59,626 nucleotides of DNA from Ignavibacteriales bacterium (GTDB taxonomy: Bacteria; Bacteroidota; Ignavibacteria; UBA10030). The stretch spans positions 1 to 59,626 of the forward strand of contig JACPUH010000027.1 in the NCBI GenBank assembly GCA_016192345.1. The letters are read 5' to 3'. The translations under genes and the position numbers were made by a program. Under the pieces are notes generated by a model that was not told the DNA's origin, made no database searches, and saw nothing but the letters and a program-made list of their open reading frames with translations. Below are positions 51,784 to 59,626 of the stretch, in pieces (position 1 is the stretch's first letter; the number at the start of each line of letters is the position of its first letter).

Positions 51784-53232
51784 ATGGGACGCCGCATTAC
51801 ACTTCTTTCAATGGCTTTCTTGCTCCTCACCAGTTGTTCCCCCGTTGCCTTTCCACAATCTCAAACCATGGAGCCGGCGTTTCCCGCCCTTTCCTTCTCC
51901 AATCCTGTCGACCTGCAGGATCCGCGAGACGGCACCAACCGACTCTTCGTCGTTGAACAGGTAGGGATCATCAAAGTATTTGAAAATTCTTCTTCCGTTG
52001 TGTCATCGGCCGTGTTCCTCGATATCAGGGACCGGGTGAACAGCGGAGGAGAACTCGGGTTGCTGGGTCTCGCATTTCATCCTTCGTATTCTGCCAACGG
52101 ATATTTCTACGTGAACTACACTGCTTCCAACCCTTTGAGAAGTGTCATCGCGCGCTACTCCGTCGGCACAACCGACCCCAACCAGGCGAATAAGGAAAGC
52201 GAACAGATTGTGCTTTCATACAACCAACCGTTCACGAACCACAATGGCGGACAGGTTTCGTTCGGTCCGGACGGGTATCTGTATATTGCCACGGGAGACG
52301 GTGGTTCGGGGGGCGATCCGCAAAACAACGCCCAGAACCGGTCAAACCTCCTCGGGAAAATTCTCCGGATTGATGTGGACAATCCCTCAGGAGGAAGGAA
52401 TTACGGGATCCCGGCCGACAACCCCTTCGCCGGAAACAGTTCCGGATTCCGGGAGGAGATTTTCGCGTACGGGCTGCGCAACCCATGGCGGTTCAGTTTT
52501 GACGTGAGTACCGGGACCCTCTGGTGCGGCGACGTTGGACAAAGCACGCGCGAGGAGATCGATATCATCGAAAAGGGGAAGAACTATGGCTGGCGAACGA
52601 TGGAAGGAAGCCTCTGCTTCAACCCCTCGACCGGATGCACGACAACCGGATTGACTCTTCCCGTCTGGGAGTATGGGCGATCGGAAGGATATTCCATAAC
52701 AGGAGGATTTGTATATCGGGGGACAAAGAACCCCGACCTGACGGGTGCGTACATCTATGGTGATTACGGTTCGGGGCGCATCTGGGCATTGCGGTATGAC
52801 GGGATCAATCCCGCGACCAATTCACTGATCGCTCAGATCCCCACCAACCGCCTTTCCTCCTTCGGAGTCGATCGGAATAACGAGATCTATATCTGTTCGT
52901 TCGATGGGAAGATCTACCGGTTTACGTCGACCATCACCACGGGAATTCAAGATGAAAAAACGATTCCGATGACACTGGCATTATTCCGGAATTACCCAAA
53001 TCCGTTCAATCCCCGAACAAGTTTGAAATTTTCCCTTCCAACATCTACATTCGTCGCACTCAGAATATTCGACGCGTTGGGAAGACTTGTGGAAACACCG
53101 GTGAACGAATTCCGGGCAGCGGGCGAGCACTCGGTCGATTTTGATGCTTCGCATCTTCCCGGCGGGATGTATGTGTGCAGGCTCGAGGCGGCGGGACAAA
53201 CCCTACTTCATAAGATGATGCTGGTCAAATAA
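51784..53232 (+). CDS. PQQ-type sugar dehydrogenase with T9SS sorting domain
   Basis: A 482-residue secreted protein. The signal peptide (ITLLSMAFLLLTSC) is followed by a six-bladed beta-propeller of the glucose/sorbosone dehydrogenase family (about residues 30-385), with the blocks TNRLFVVEQVGIIKVFEN, GGELGLLGLAFHPSYSANGY, NHNGGQVSFGPDGYLYIATG and NPWRFSFD. The His in NHNGG fits the catalytic base of soluble PQQ sugar dehydrogenases. The last 80 or so residues are a type A T9SS sorting domain (FRNYPNPFNPRTSLKFSLP ... LHKMMLVK), so it is probably secreted by the type IX system. A lipobox-like Cys in LLTSC is also present. AGGAGG precedes the ATG by seven bases. Confidence 0.9.
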   Translation: MGRRITLLSMAFLLLTSCSPVAFPQSQTMEPAFPALSFSNPVDLQDPRDGTNRLFVVEQVGIIKVFENSSSVVSSAVFLDIRDRVNSGGELGLLGLAFHPSYSANGYFYVNYTASNPLRSVIARYSVGTTDPNQANKESEQIVLSYNQPFTNHNGGQVSFGPDGYLYIATGDGGSGGDPQNNAQNRSNLLGKILRIDVDNPSGGRNYGIPADNPFAGNSSGFREEIFAYGLRNPWRFSFDVSTGTLWCGDVGQSTREEIDIIEKGKNYGWRTMEGSLCFNPSTGCTTTGLTLPVWEYGRSEGYSITGGFVYRGTKNPDLTGAYIYGDYGSGRIWALRYDGINPATNSLIAQIPTNRLSSFGVDRNNEIYICSFDGKIYRFTSTITTGIQDEKTIPMTLALFRNYPNPFNPRTSLKFSLPTSTFVALRIFDALGRLVETPVNEFRAAGEHSVDFDASHLPGGMYVCRLEAAGQTLLHKMMLVK

Positions 53233-53269
53233 CAATACCGTGTCAATTGCTCACACATCGGAGGACACC

Positions 53270-54022
53270 ATGCGCACCGTACAACGCACTTCCTTGATTG
53301 CAACTCTTCTTACGCTGGCCATCATAGCAACCGTGCCGGCCTTTGGTCAAGTCGATTTCAAAGTCGGGGGCGGGATCGGACTTGTCATGCCTGCGGCCGA
53401 CTATGGCGGCTCGACCATCGACTACTATACCGGAATAAAATATGGGCTCGGAACCGGTTACAACCTTCATGCCAAGGCGCGGTTGGGACTTGTCGGATTC
53501 CGCCTGACGGGAGAAGCGGCTTATTCTTCCCTGAGTAACGACGGTTATTCCGAACCGGGACAGGGAAAGGCGGAAGTTTCTCATCAGATTCTCTCCATTA
53601 AAGTCGGACCGGAAATTCAATTCTCCCTTCCGGCGATGCCAATAACCCCGTACCTGGGTGCCAATGTTGCACTCCACCGATTCAGCGGAGAGACAGTGTT
53701 CCAGGGTGTATCGAAAGTCTCCAGCGCCACCTATTCAATGGAATCCGCCACCCGTCTCGGAGTCGGGTTCAGCGGTGGAGTCCTCCTCAGCCTTGCTCCA
53801 CTCACCTCACTTGACATCAGCGTCGGTTATAATCTTATGAACCTGAGTGGCAATGAGTGGAGGGATCTTAACCCAACACAAGACCAGCGCATCGATACCT
53901 ACCTGGCCCTGAACGATGAGGCGGACCCCGCTTACCAACCGGCAGACGATAAACACGTCGTTTCAAAATCACGAAACATTCACTCGATCCAGCTTGGAAT
54001 CACAATACTATTCGGCCTATGA
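53270..54022 (+). CDS. Outer-membrane beta-barrel protein
   Basis: A 250-residue protein with a signal peptide (LIATLLTLAIIATVPAFG) and alternating beta strands (VDFKVGGGIGLVMPAADYGG, YNLHAKARLGLVGFRLTGEA and SLDISVGYNLMNLSG), ending in a typical last strand, SIQLGITILFGL. It resembles OmpA/PorT-like eight-stranded barrels of Bacteroidota, without a peptidoglycan-binding domain. ATG at 53270 has GGAGGA upstream; GTG at 53240 adds ten unlikely residues. The stop codon overlaps the start of the next gene (ATGA). Confidence 0.82.
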   Translation: MRTVQRTSLIATLLTLAIIATVPAFGQVDFKVGGGIGLVMPAADYGGSTIDYYTGIKYGLGTGYNLHAKARLGLVGFRLTGEAAYSSLSNDGYSEPGQGKAEVSHQILSIKVGPEIQFSLPAMPITPYLGANVALHRFSGETVFQGVSKVSSATYSMESATRLGVGFSGGVLLSLAPLTSLDISVGYNLMNLSGNEWRDLNPTQDQRIDTYLALNDEADPAYQPADDKHVVSKSRNIHSIQLGITILFGL

Positions 54023-54399
54023 CCAGATCATTGTTTGGACCGGGAGTTTCGCACACTCCCCATCATCCCATAGATGAACTTGCCCTGATGGAAAAGTGGG
54101 TTCGCATCCTCGACCGCATCGCCGCATCAATCTGTCTTACGTTGGGCGGATTGATTGCGCTCGCCGGAGTGTTGTTCATCGCCGTGACCTACATGGATCA
54201 TGGAACGATGAGCGGCCACGAGTTCACCCTGATGGTCGCCGCGACGATGCTGGCAACGGGGGGATCGCTGACGTACGCTGCCAGGAGCATGCAGCAACAT
54301 TCCCGGTGGCGGTGGGTCCTTCATGCCTTGCCGATTATTATCTTGATTGCAGGCTATTCGCTCGCCATCCTCCTCTCGGATTCGTTTACCGGTCTGTAA
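54019..54399 (+). CDS. Small three-TM membrane protein, unknown
   Basis: A 126-residue protein with three predicted membrane helices (AASICLTLGGLIALAGVLFI, EFTLMVAATMLATGGSLTYA and VLHALPIIILIAGYSLAILL). The soluble N-terminus of about 30 residues has several histidines (SHTPHHPIDE). No family is recognised. It is translationally coupled to the beta-barrel gene. Confidence 0.68.
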   Translation: MTRSLFGPGVSHTPHHPIDELALMEKWVRILDRIAASICLTLGGLIALAGVLFIAVTYMDHGTMSGHEFTLMVAATMLATGGSLTYAARSMQQHSRWRWVLHALPIIILIAGYSLAILLSDSFTGL

Positions 54400-54434
54400 C
54401 ACGCTTTCGGAGAGGGGCCGGAGGCTTATAACAA

Positions 54435-54454
54435 ATAGATGCGATAGCATCTAT
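54435..54454. other. Perfect 8-bp hairpin in intergenic region
   Basis: ATAGATGC-GATA-GCATCTAT forms an 8-bp stem with 4-base loop, 36 bases after the small membrane protein gene. There is no T-run; it may be an mRNA 3' end stabiliser or an operator. Confidence 0.45.
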
Positions 54455-54575
54455 CAATAGGGATCCGTGCTCGGTTCAACGTTAGCTCTTGTCCAAGTTG
54501 ACTTTCCCCCCTCTCTTCTCTACCTTTTCTCCGCACTACACGTTCACTCCCCCTTACCGATCACTCGGAGGATCC

Positions 54576-57029
54576 ATGTCCCTCGTACGCATCGTGCTTG
54601 CCATCCTTGTCCTCTGTTCCAACCTCACCGCACAGCAGAAGAACGACCCTAAAAACCTCACCGTTGCTGAAAAAACCGCCGGCTTCGAGAAACTCCCGGG
54701 ATTCATCCCCCTCTACTGGGATGCCAAAGCCGGCAAGGTGTGGTTGGAGATCGACCAGTGGGACCTGGAATTTCTCTACGTCAACTCCCTCTCCGCCGGC
54801 ATCGGGTCAAACGATATCGGGCTTGACCGCGGACAGTTGGGTGATACGCGCGTCGTCAAGTTCCAACGCAGCGGCCCCAAGGTGTTGCTGATCGAACCGA
54901 ATTATTCGTACCGGGCCGTGACGGAGAATGCCGACGAGCGCCGCACAGTGGAGGAGGCATTTGCACAATCGACGATCTGGGGATTTGATGTTGTCGTGGA
55001 AGAGGGGGACCGCGTCCTGGTCGATGCAGGCTCCTTTTATTTACGCGATGCACACGATGTTGCAGGGGCCTTGAAGCGCTCCAATCAAGGGACCTTCAGG
55101 CTTGATGCCTCCCGGTCCGCGTTCCATCTTCCCCGCACAAAAAACTTCCCGCAGAATACGGAGGTCGAAGCAACTCTCACTTTTACCGGGGACGATCCGG
55201 GAGCATGGCTGCGGCAGGTTACTCCCACACCCCAAGCCGTCACAGTCCGGCAACATCACTCATTCATCCAGCTACCAGATGGCAACTATACGCCCCGGAT
55301 CTTCGATCCCCGCGCCGGATATTTCGGCATTTCCTACATGGACTATGCGACAGCGATTGACGAGCCGATCACCAAACGGTTTATCGCCCGCCACCGGTTG
55401 AAGAAGAAGGACCCCGCGGCTGCCGTCAGCGAGCCCGTGAAACCGATCGTGTATTACCTCGACCGCGGCACACCGGAGCCGGTCCGGTCCGCGCTGCTGG
55501 ACGGCGCCCGCTGGTGGAGCCAGGCATTTGAAGCGGCCGGCTACAGGGACGCCTTCAGGGTGGAGATGATGCCGGAGGGAGCCGACCCGATGGATGTACG
55601 GTACAACGTTATTCAATGGGTCCACCGCTCCACGCGCGGGTGGTCGTACGGCGCCACCGTCACCGATCCTCGCACGGGGGAAATCATCAAGGGGCATGTC
55701 TCACTCGGCTCCCTGCGCGTCCGGCAGGATTACCTGATCGCAGAAGGACTGCTCGCGCCGTACGAAGAAGGGAAGCAGGTCCCCAAAGCCCTGGAGGAAA
55801 TGGCGCTGGCACGGTTGCGCCAACTCTCTGCGCACGAAGTCGGACATACGATCGGTCTCGCGCACAATTACATTGCGAGCACGGAAAACCGGGCTTCGGT
55901 AATGGATTATCCGCATCCATGGATCACCTCCACAAAGGACGGTAAGATAGAGCTCTCGGACGCCTATGCGAGCGGTATCGGGGAATGGGACAAGGTTGCC
56001 GTCATGTACGGGTATCAGGACTTTCCCTCAGGGCGTGAAGAAAAGAAGGAGCTGGAATCGATCATCCTCAACGCGATGAAACGCGGGTTGGTTTTTCTTA
56101 CGGACCAGGATGCCCGACCGCAGGGAAGTTCACATCCTCAAACACACTTGTGGGATAACGGAAAGGATGCCGTTCAGGAATTGGAGCGGTTGATGGTCAT
56201 CCGGCAAATCGCTCTGAAGCAATTCTCAGAGAAGAACATCAAACCGGGCGCGCCGATGGCAACGTTGGAAGAGGCCTTGGTGCCGATCTATCTTCTTCAC
56301 CGTTACCAGGTCGAAGCAGCGGTCAAGGTCCTCGGAGGCGTTTCTTACACCTATGCCATGCGCGGCGATGGACAACAACCCACCACACCTGTCCCTTCTC
56401 AAGATCAGAACGAAGCGTTGGCGGCGTTGCTCGCCACCATCAAGCCGCAGTTCCTCGAACTACCGTCGCGGATTTCTGACTTGATCCCTCCAAGGCCGTA
56501 CGGATTCGGGCGTCACCGGGAGTTGTTCCGTAACCGGACCGGCGGAACGTTCGATCCTCTTTCCGCGGCCGAGGCATCGGCTCATCACACGGTTTCCCTG
56601 TTGCTTCACCCGGATCGTGCCGCGCGGCTGGTAGAGCAGCACGCGCGCGACCAAAAACAATTCGGTCTCGGACAAACCATCGACCGGCTCATAAAAGAAA
56701 CATGGAATATGCCTCGCCTGCCGGGCTTAAGGCTGGAAATTCAACACACCGTCGAGCTGGTGGTGTTGTACAACCTTATGGGACTTGCTGCAAACGAAAA
56801 TGCGGCACCCCAGGTTCGGGCTCTTGTCCATCTTAAGCTTGCCGAGCTGGAGGCATGGATTCGCAGGACCGCACGGGCGCAAACTGACGAATCGAGGAAA
56901 GCCCATTACACATTTGCCCTACAACAGGTCGCCCTCTGGAAGGAAGATCCCAGGAAACTGAGTCTTCCCCGTCCGGCGGAAGCGCCTCCCGGACAGCCGA
57001 TCGGCGATTTGGGATGCGATTGGGAGTAG
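54576..57029 (+). CDS. Secreted zinc metalloprotease (DUF5117/met-zincin family)
   Basis: An 817-residue exported protease-like protein. After the signal peptide (IVLAILVLCSNLTA) a large N-terminal domain of DUF5117/5118 type runs to about residue 330 (PGFIPLYWDAKAGKVWLEI, GLDRGQLGDTRVVKFQR). The catalytic domain has H420-E-V-G-H-TIGLAH-N, the HExxHxxGxxH zincin motif, and the later met-turn-like VMDYPHP. The family is common in Bacteroidota and is presumed to be periplasmic or secreted; substrates are unknown. ATG at 54576 has CGGAGGAT upstream and starts the signal peptide, so the longer frame from 54489 is rejected. It is not followed closely by another gene. Confidence 0.9.
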   Translation: MSLVRIVLAILVLCSNLTAQQKNDPKNLTVAEKTAGFEKLPGFIPLYWDAKAGKVWLEIDQWDLEFLYVNSLSAGIGSNDIGLDRGQLGDTRVVKFQRSGPKVLLIEPNYSYRAVTENADERRTVEEAFAQSTIWGFDVVVEEGDRVLVDAGSFYLRDAHDVAGALKRSNQGTFRLDASRSAFHLPRTKNFPQNTEVEATLTFTGDDPGAWLRQVTPTPQAVTVRQHHSFIQLPDGNYTPRIFDPRAGYFGISYMDYATAIDEPITKRFIARHRLKKKDPAAAVSEPVKPIVYYLDRGTPEPVRSALLDGARWWSQAFEAAGYRDAFRVEMMPEGADPMDVRYNVIQWVHRSTRGWSYGATVTDPRTGEIIKGHVSLGSLRVRQDYLIAEGLLAPYEEGKQVPKALEEMALARLRQLSAHEVGHTIGLAHNYIASTENRASVMDYPHPWITSTKDGKIELSDAYASGIGEWDKVAVMYGYQDFPSGREEKKELESIILNAMKRGLVFLTDQDARPQGSSHPQTHLWDNGKDAVQELERLMVIRQIALKQFSEKNIKPGAPMATLEEALVPIYLLHRYQVEAAVKVLGGVSYTYAMRGDGQQPTTPVPSQDQNEALAALLATIKPQFLELPSRISDLIPPRPYGFGRHRELFRNRTGGTFDPLSAAEASAHHTVSLLLHPDRAARLVEQHARDQKQFGLGQTIDRLIKETWNMPRLPGLRLEIQHTVELVVLYNLMGLAANENAAPQVRALVHLKLAELEAWIRRTARAQTDESRKAHYTFALQQVALWKEDPRKLSLPRPAEAPPGQPIGDLGCDWE

Positions 57030-57098
57030 ACTCCGTTATGAAACGCCGACACAATACAACCCGAAATTGGCACAGGAAGTAACCACTCTCATAGTGCG

Positions 57099-57743
57099 AT
57101 GAAATCGGTCGGTCATATACTGCAGTGGCTTGGGTCTCTCCTGGTGGTGGGGTCGATCGCCTATGGAGTGTACATCTATGTTTCGATGATGGGCGAAGAT
57201 CGTTTGCACGCCCGGCTCGCGGTCATTGACCTGAACCTCTCCCAACAGAGCGGCTGGAAGGAAACGCGGTTCGTCGTCCTCAGGGACGGGGAGCACGGTC
57301 TTCATCTTACCACGTTAAACCCATTCGGCAAGCCGTTCGATGAGTCGGAAGACCATGAGGATCTCCCTCCGTTGCTCTTTGCCGGCATCATGGAACTTCA
57401 GCTCCTCCGTCCGGACGGGATCGTCTTGTTCTCAGAACGGTTTGATTCCACCAACATCCGTCACGCATGGCCGCGCAATCTTGAATGGACCGAGCTTGGC
57501 CGGATCGACATGGCGGCATCATCCGGCGGGGAATGGAGGCTGCGAACCCGCGTTGTGGAGCCCGATTCCCGATTTGAGCGCACTACCTCACAGGTCCTGA
57601 TCATGCCTCCACAGGTTGTGGACATCGGCTGGTTTCTGTTTGGAAAAACGATTGAACTTGTCGTCAGCGGTGTTCTGGCCCTCTCAGGACTGGCATTTCT
57701 CCTCTCTGGCGTCTTGTTGAAGCGAAAAGCACGCCGGAGGTAG
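57099..57743 (+). CDS. Membrane protein with two TM helices, unknown
   Basis: A 214-residue protein with one membrane helix at each end (ILQWLGSLLVVGSIAYGVYI and LVVSGVLALSGLAFLLSGVL) and a beta-rich extracytoplasmic domain between them (VVLRDGEHGLHLTTLNPFG, ELQLLRPDGIVLFSERFDS, GEWRLRTRVVEPDSRFERT). A basic tail (KRKARRR) follows the second helix, so both ends face the cytoplasm. No family is recognised. Confidence 0.72.
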   Translation: MKSVGHILQWLGSLLVVGSIAYGVYIYVSMMGEDRLHARLAVIDLNLSQQSGWKETRFVVLRDGEHGLHLTTLNPFGKPFDESEDHEDLPPLLFAGIMELQLLRPDGIVLFSERFDSTNIRHAWPRNLEWTELGRIDMAASSGGEWRLRTRVVEPDSRFERTTSQVLIMPPQVVDIGWFLFGKTIELVVSGVLALSGLAFLLSGVLLKRKARRR

Positions 57744-57986
57744 TTCAACAACCGGTAAAATTTGATTCAATGCTGCGACCTCCCTGAACCGCATCGACCT
57801 ACGTTTTGCTCTCCTCCCGGGACCTCAGACGAAAAACAAATTACCTGCCACAAGGGAGGAAAGACTTGATTCTTTTTTCGCTTGGACAGCTTCGTGACTT
57901 GGTGGAAATTCTTTTGACTGAGTTTCCCGAGATCCGGACATAAAGAGGGAACATTTTTCCCTCCTGTTGTTGAGCGTTAGAACAGC

Positions 57987-58193
57987 GACGGAAGTTTCAC
58001 TTTGAGCTTGCATCGAATTCTCGTTTTTGGCAAAGCGTCACGGAGTAGATCCATCACAGATTCTAAAATCTGAGAATGGCTCGTTCCGCGGACGGAAGTT
58101 TCATATTGAGCTTGCAACTACTCCTCGGTTTTAGTAAGATGTCAGGGGTGAATCCGCTATGGATTCTAAAACCCGAGAACGGTTCGTTCCGCG
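57987..58193 (+). repeat. Tandem pair of ~104-bp direct repeats
   Basis: Copy A (57987-58090) and copy B (58091-58193) both begin GACGGAAGTTTCA, share TTGAGCTTGCA, ATTCTAAAA and GAGAA, and end GTTCGTTCCGCG or CTCGTTCCGCG. They are directly adjacent with only a one-base length difference and differ at scattered sites, so they are an old duplication. Copy B ends one base before the ATG of the next gene. The remaining sequence of this 450-base gap (57744-57986) shows no gene that I can support. Confidence 0.75.
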
Positions 58194-58679
58194 ATGGAAT
58201 ATCGATTCCTAGCATCCCTCTTCGCCAAAATTCTCACCGTTGCGACAGCAACATCTCTCTTGTCCTGTCAAATATTTGAAACCTCAAAGCGTGAATCTCT
58301 CACCGCCATTTTTCTTCCTTCCGATTTTCAACTCACGATGGGAGAGGGCGGCGGATTTACAGGCCGGTGGAACGGGCTTATCGTTGACAGCACAGGCACG
58401 GTTTTCTCCTGGTACGGCATTACACCCGGGCAGAATGCAGAGCGAATCACGAAACTGACTCGCCCCGAGTTTGAAAAGCTTTGGCAGACCATTGTCAACG
58501 CGCAGTTCTTCGATATCGATACAACTGGAACCGACAACATCACGCTCGCGATGCAGGTGACGGCGGCTGGGAAAGTGCATCGTGCGTCATGGGCAAAACC
58601 TGCCGAAACTCGATCGCGCCTTGCTCCTGTCCATGTGCTCTATGACTCTTGTCGCACAATCGTAAGCCGCGAGAAGTAG
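58194..58679 (+). CDS. Putative lipoprotein, unknown function
   Basis: A 161-residue protein with a lipoprotein signal (FLASLFAKILTVATATSLLS followed by Cys25). The mature part is small and mixed alpha/beta (VDSTGTVFSWYGITPG, RITKLTRPEFEKLWQTIVN, NITLAMQVTAAGKVHRASWA). I do not recognise the family. The ATG directly follows the second copy of a 104-bp repeat and no ribosome-binding site is seen, yet a later start would destroy the signal. Confidence 0.65.
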   Translation: MEYRFLASLFAKILTVATATSLLSCQIFETSKRESLTAIFLPSDFQLTMGEGGGFTGRWNGLIVDSTGTVFSWYGITPGQNAERITKLTRPEFEKLWQTIVNAQFFDIDTTGTDNITLAMQVTAAGKVHRASWAKPAETRSRLAPVHVLYDSCRTIVSREK

Positions 58680-58745
58680 TCGGACCAACCGAGAAGAGAA
58701 TTCTAGAAACTCATTAATCTCCTACAAACCTATGGAGGTTCTGCC

Positions 58746-59626
58746 ATGATCCTCGCGCGCCGAATTATCTCTTTCTCTCTGGCGGTCACCCTGGCGACCG
58801 GGATGAGCCCTGCCCAAAAGCGCTCGACGGATCCAAGGCCACTTTCCGGACTTGATGGTACGGCAATTCCCACATACAACTCAGTGCAGGCGTTCCTGCA
58901 GGCAAATCCAAAGTCGAACCTCCTCAGCGCGGCGCGTCCGGTTGGATCAGCCGGACTGCTCCCATTCGCGACTGCTTCGCCGGCAATCCCGCTTCAAAGC
59001 ACTCAACAATTGAATCCGCAGCTCAAGGTTGAACGCGGAACGAACGGAACGGTCCGGTGGCTTGAAGGACAGTTGAGTGGATCGCAAGGCGGTCTGGCGC
59101 TCCGGAAGCAGGCACAGACTACCGCACAGACTGCTCTCGCCGTGCTGAAGTCGAAGGCTGCTCTTCTGAAACTCAACAACCCCGCCGAAGAATTGTCATT
59201 CGTGAGTACCGTCAGCGATGAAATCTTGTTTGAGCACGTGCGATTTCAACAAGTGTATCAAGGCATACCGGTCTGGGGGCGAGATCTCTATGTCCATTTC
59301 AATGCCCATGGATCGGCCTACCTGATCAACGGAACATATGAACCGACGCCCGTCGGCGTAGAGACAATACCCGCCGTGAGCCCGGAACAAGCACGCCAGG
59401 CTGTTGTCGAAGACTTGAAATCGCTCGGTAAATACCAGCCGCTTTCCGAGGATGCTTCTGCCTTCCTGGGAATCGGGGGTCCCATAGAAGAACTGGTCAT
59501 CTACACCATGTCTCAGGGAACATTTCGGTTGGCTTACGAGGTGAACATACATCCCAATCTTGTCGAGTGGTACTCCTATATTATCGACGCTGCGAACGGT
59601 CAGACTCTCAACAAGATTGCGCGCCA
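58746..59626 (+). CDS. M4 (thermolysin-like) metalloprotease precursor, 3' end outside window
   Basis: The frame from ATG 58746 (GGAGG eight bases upstream) is open to the end of the window, 293 codons. After a signal peptide (IISFSLAVTLATGMSPA) it contains the fungalysin/thermolysin propeptide: an FTP segment (FEHVRFQQVYQGIPVWGRDL, YVHFNAHGSAYLINGTYEP) and a PepSY-like part (VSPEQARQAVVEDLKSLG ... RLAYEVNIHP, WYSYIIDAANGQTLNKI). This pre-pro layout is that of secreted M4 peptidases, whose HExxH domain would follow beyond the window edge. The propeptide acts as chaperone and inhibitor until cleaved. The catalytic domain is not seen, so the call rests on the propeptide. Confidence 0.82.
   Translation, partial: MILARRIISFSLAVTLATGMSPAQKRSTDPRPLSGLDGTAIPTYNSVQAFLQANPKSNLLSAARPVGSAGLLPFATASPAIPLQSTQQLNPQLKVERGTNGTVRWLEGQLSGSQGGLALRKQAQTTAQTALAVLKSKAALLKLNNPAEELSFVSTVSDEILFEHVRFQQVYQGIPVWGRDLYVHFNAHGSAYLINGTYEPTPVGVETIPAVSPEQARQAVVEDLKSLGKYQPLSEDASAFLGIGGPIEELVIYTMSQGTFRLAYEVNIHPNLVEWYSYIIDAANGQTLNKIAR

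Overview
The window looks like a chromosomal segment from a Gram-negative member of the Bacteroidota/Chlorobiota (FCB) group, probably an Ignavibacteria- or Kapabacteria-like lineage and not a classical gut Bacteroides. The support is a T9SS type A sorting domain (NYPNPFNP) on a secreted protein, paired TonB-dependent receptor and DUF4249 lipoprotein genes, beta-barrel outer-membrane proteins, and a MurE with the DNPR motif (meso-diaminopimelate peptidoglycan). The placement is inference; no rRNA or tRNA gene was seen.

Layout. 1-1.9 kb: a 5'-truncated membrane protein, Tat-exported ApbE flavinyltransferase and a DUF59 protein, closed by a clear terminator. 2.1-3.8 kb: a two-gene ABC exporter. 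3.8-7.4 kb: a disabled GxxExxY gene inside an inverted-repeat cassette, rsgA, an AsnC-type ligand-binding protein, a phosphoesterase and a HAD phosphatase. 7.5-17.6 kb: an accessory outer-membrane uptake region with two TonB-dependent receptors and three DUF4249 lipoproteins, interrupted by a hairpin-repeat cluster, an intact copy of the GxxExxY cassette and ada.

17.8-36.9 kb is a complete division and cell wall (dcw) cluster: mraZ-rsmH-ftsL-ftsI(PASTA)-murE-murF-mraY-murD-ftsW-murG-(PH-like membrane protein)-murC-murB-ftsQ-ftsA-(four-helix-bundle cassette)-ftsZ. It is preceded by a promoter overlapping MraZ-type direct repeats and followed by a strong terminator. 37-41.1 kb holds a DUF4159 protein and a very large Gln-rich coiled-coil membrane protein. 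41.2-44.5 kb (minus strand) is glnK-amtB-porin. 44.6-51.6 kb (minus) holds two paralogous ECF sigma/anti-sigma modules in tandem, each with different downstream envelope genes. 51.8-59.6 kb (plus) holds secreted proteins: a PQQ-type sugar dehydrogenase with T9SS tail, a beta-barrel, a DUF5117-type zincin, small membrane proteins, a lipoprotein and the start of an M4 (thermolysin-like) protease.

The most unusual theme lies between the genes. Imperfect inverted repeats of the type CCACGAAG...ACACGAAG bracket two homologous cassettes of about 580 bp, each carrying a PD-(D/E)XK-like GxxExxY gene. Short gene-less versions lie elsewhere, one inside the dcw operon. A different inverted repeat brackets a four-helix-bundle (23S-IVP-like) gene between ftsA and ftsZ. 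In four places such repeats appear to supply the ends of real proteins: the Ada tail, the MurC tail, the tail of the AsnC-type protein and the signal peptide of the DUF4159 protein. This non-autonomous-cassette family is the best candidate here for a poorly described system.
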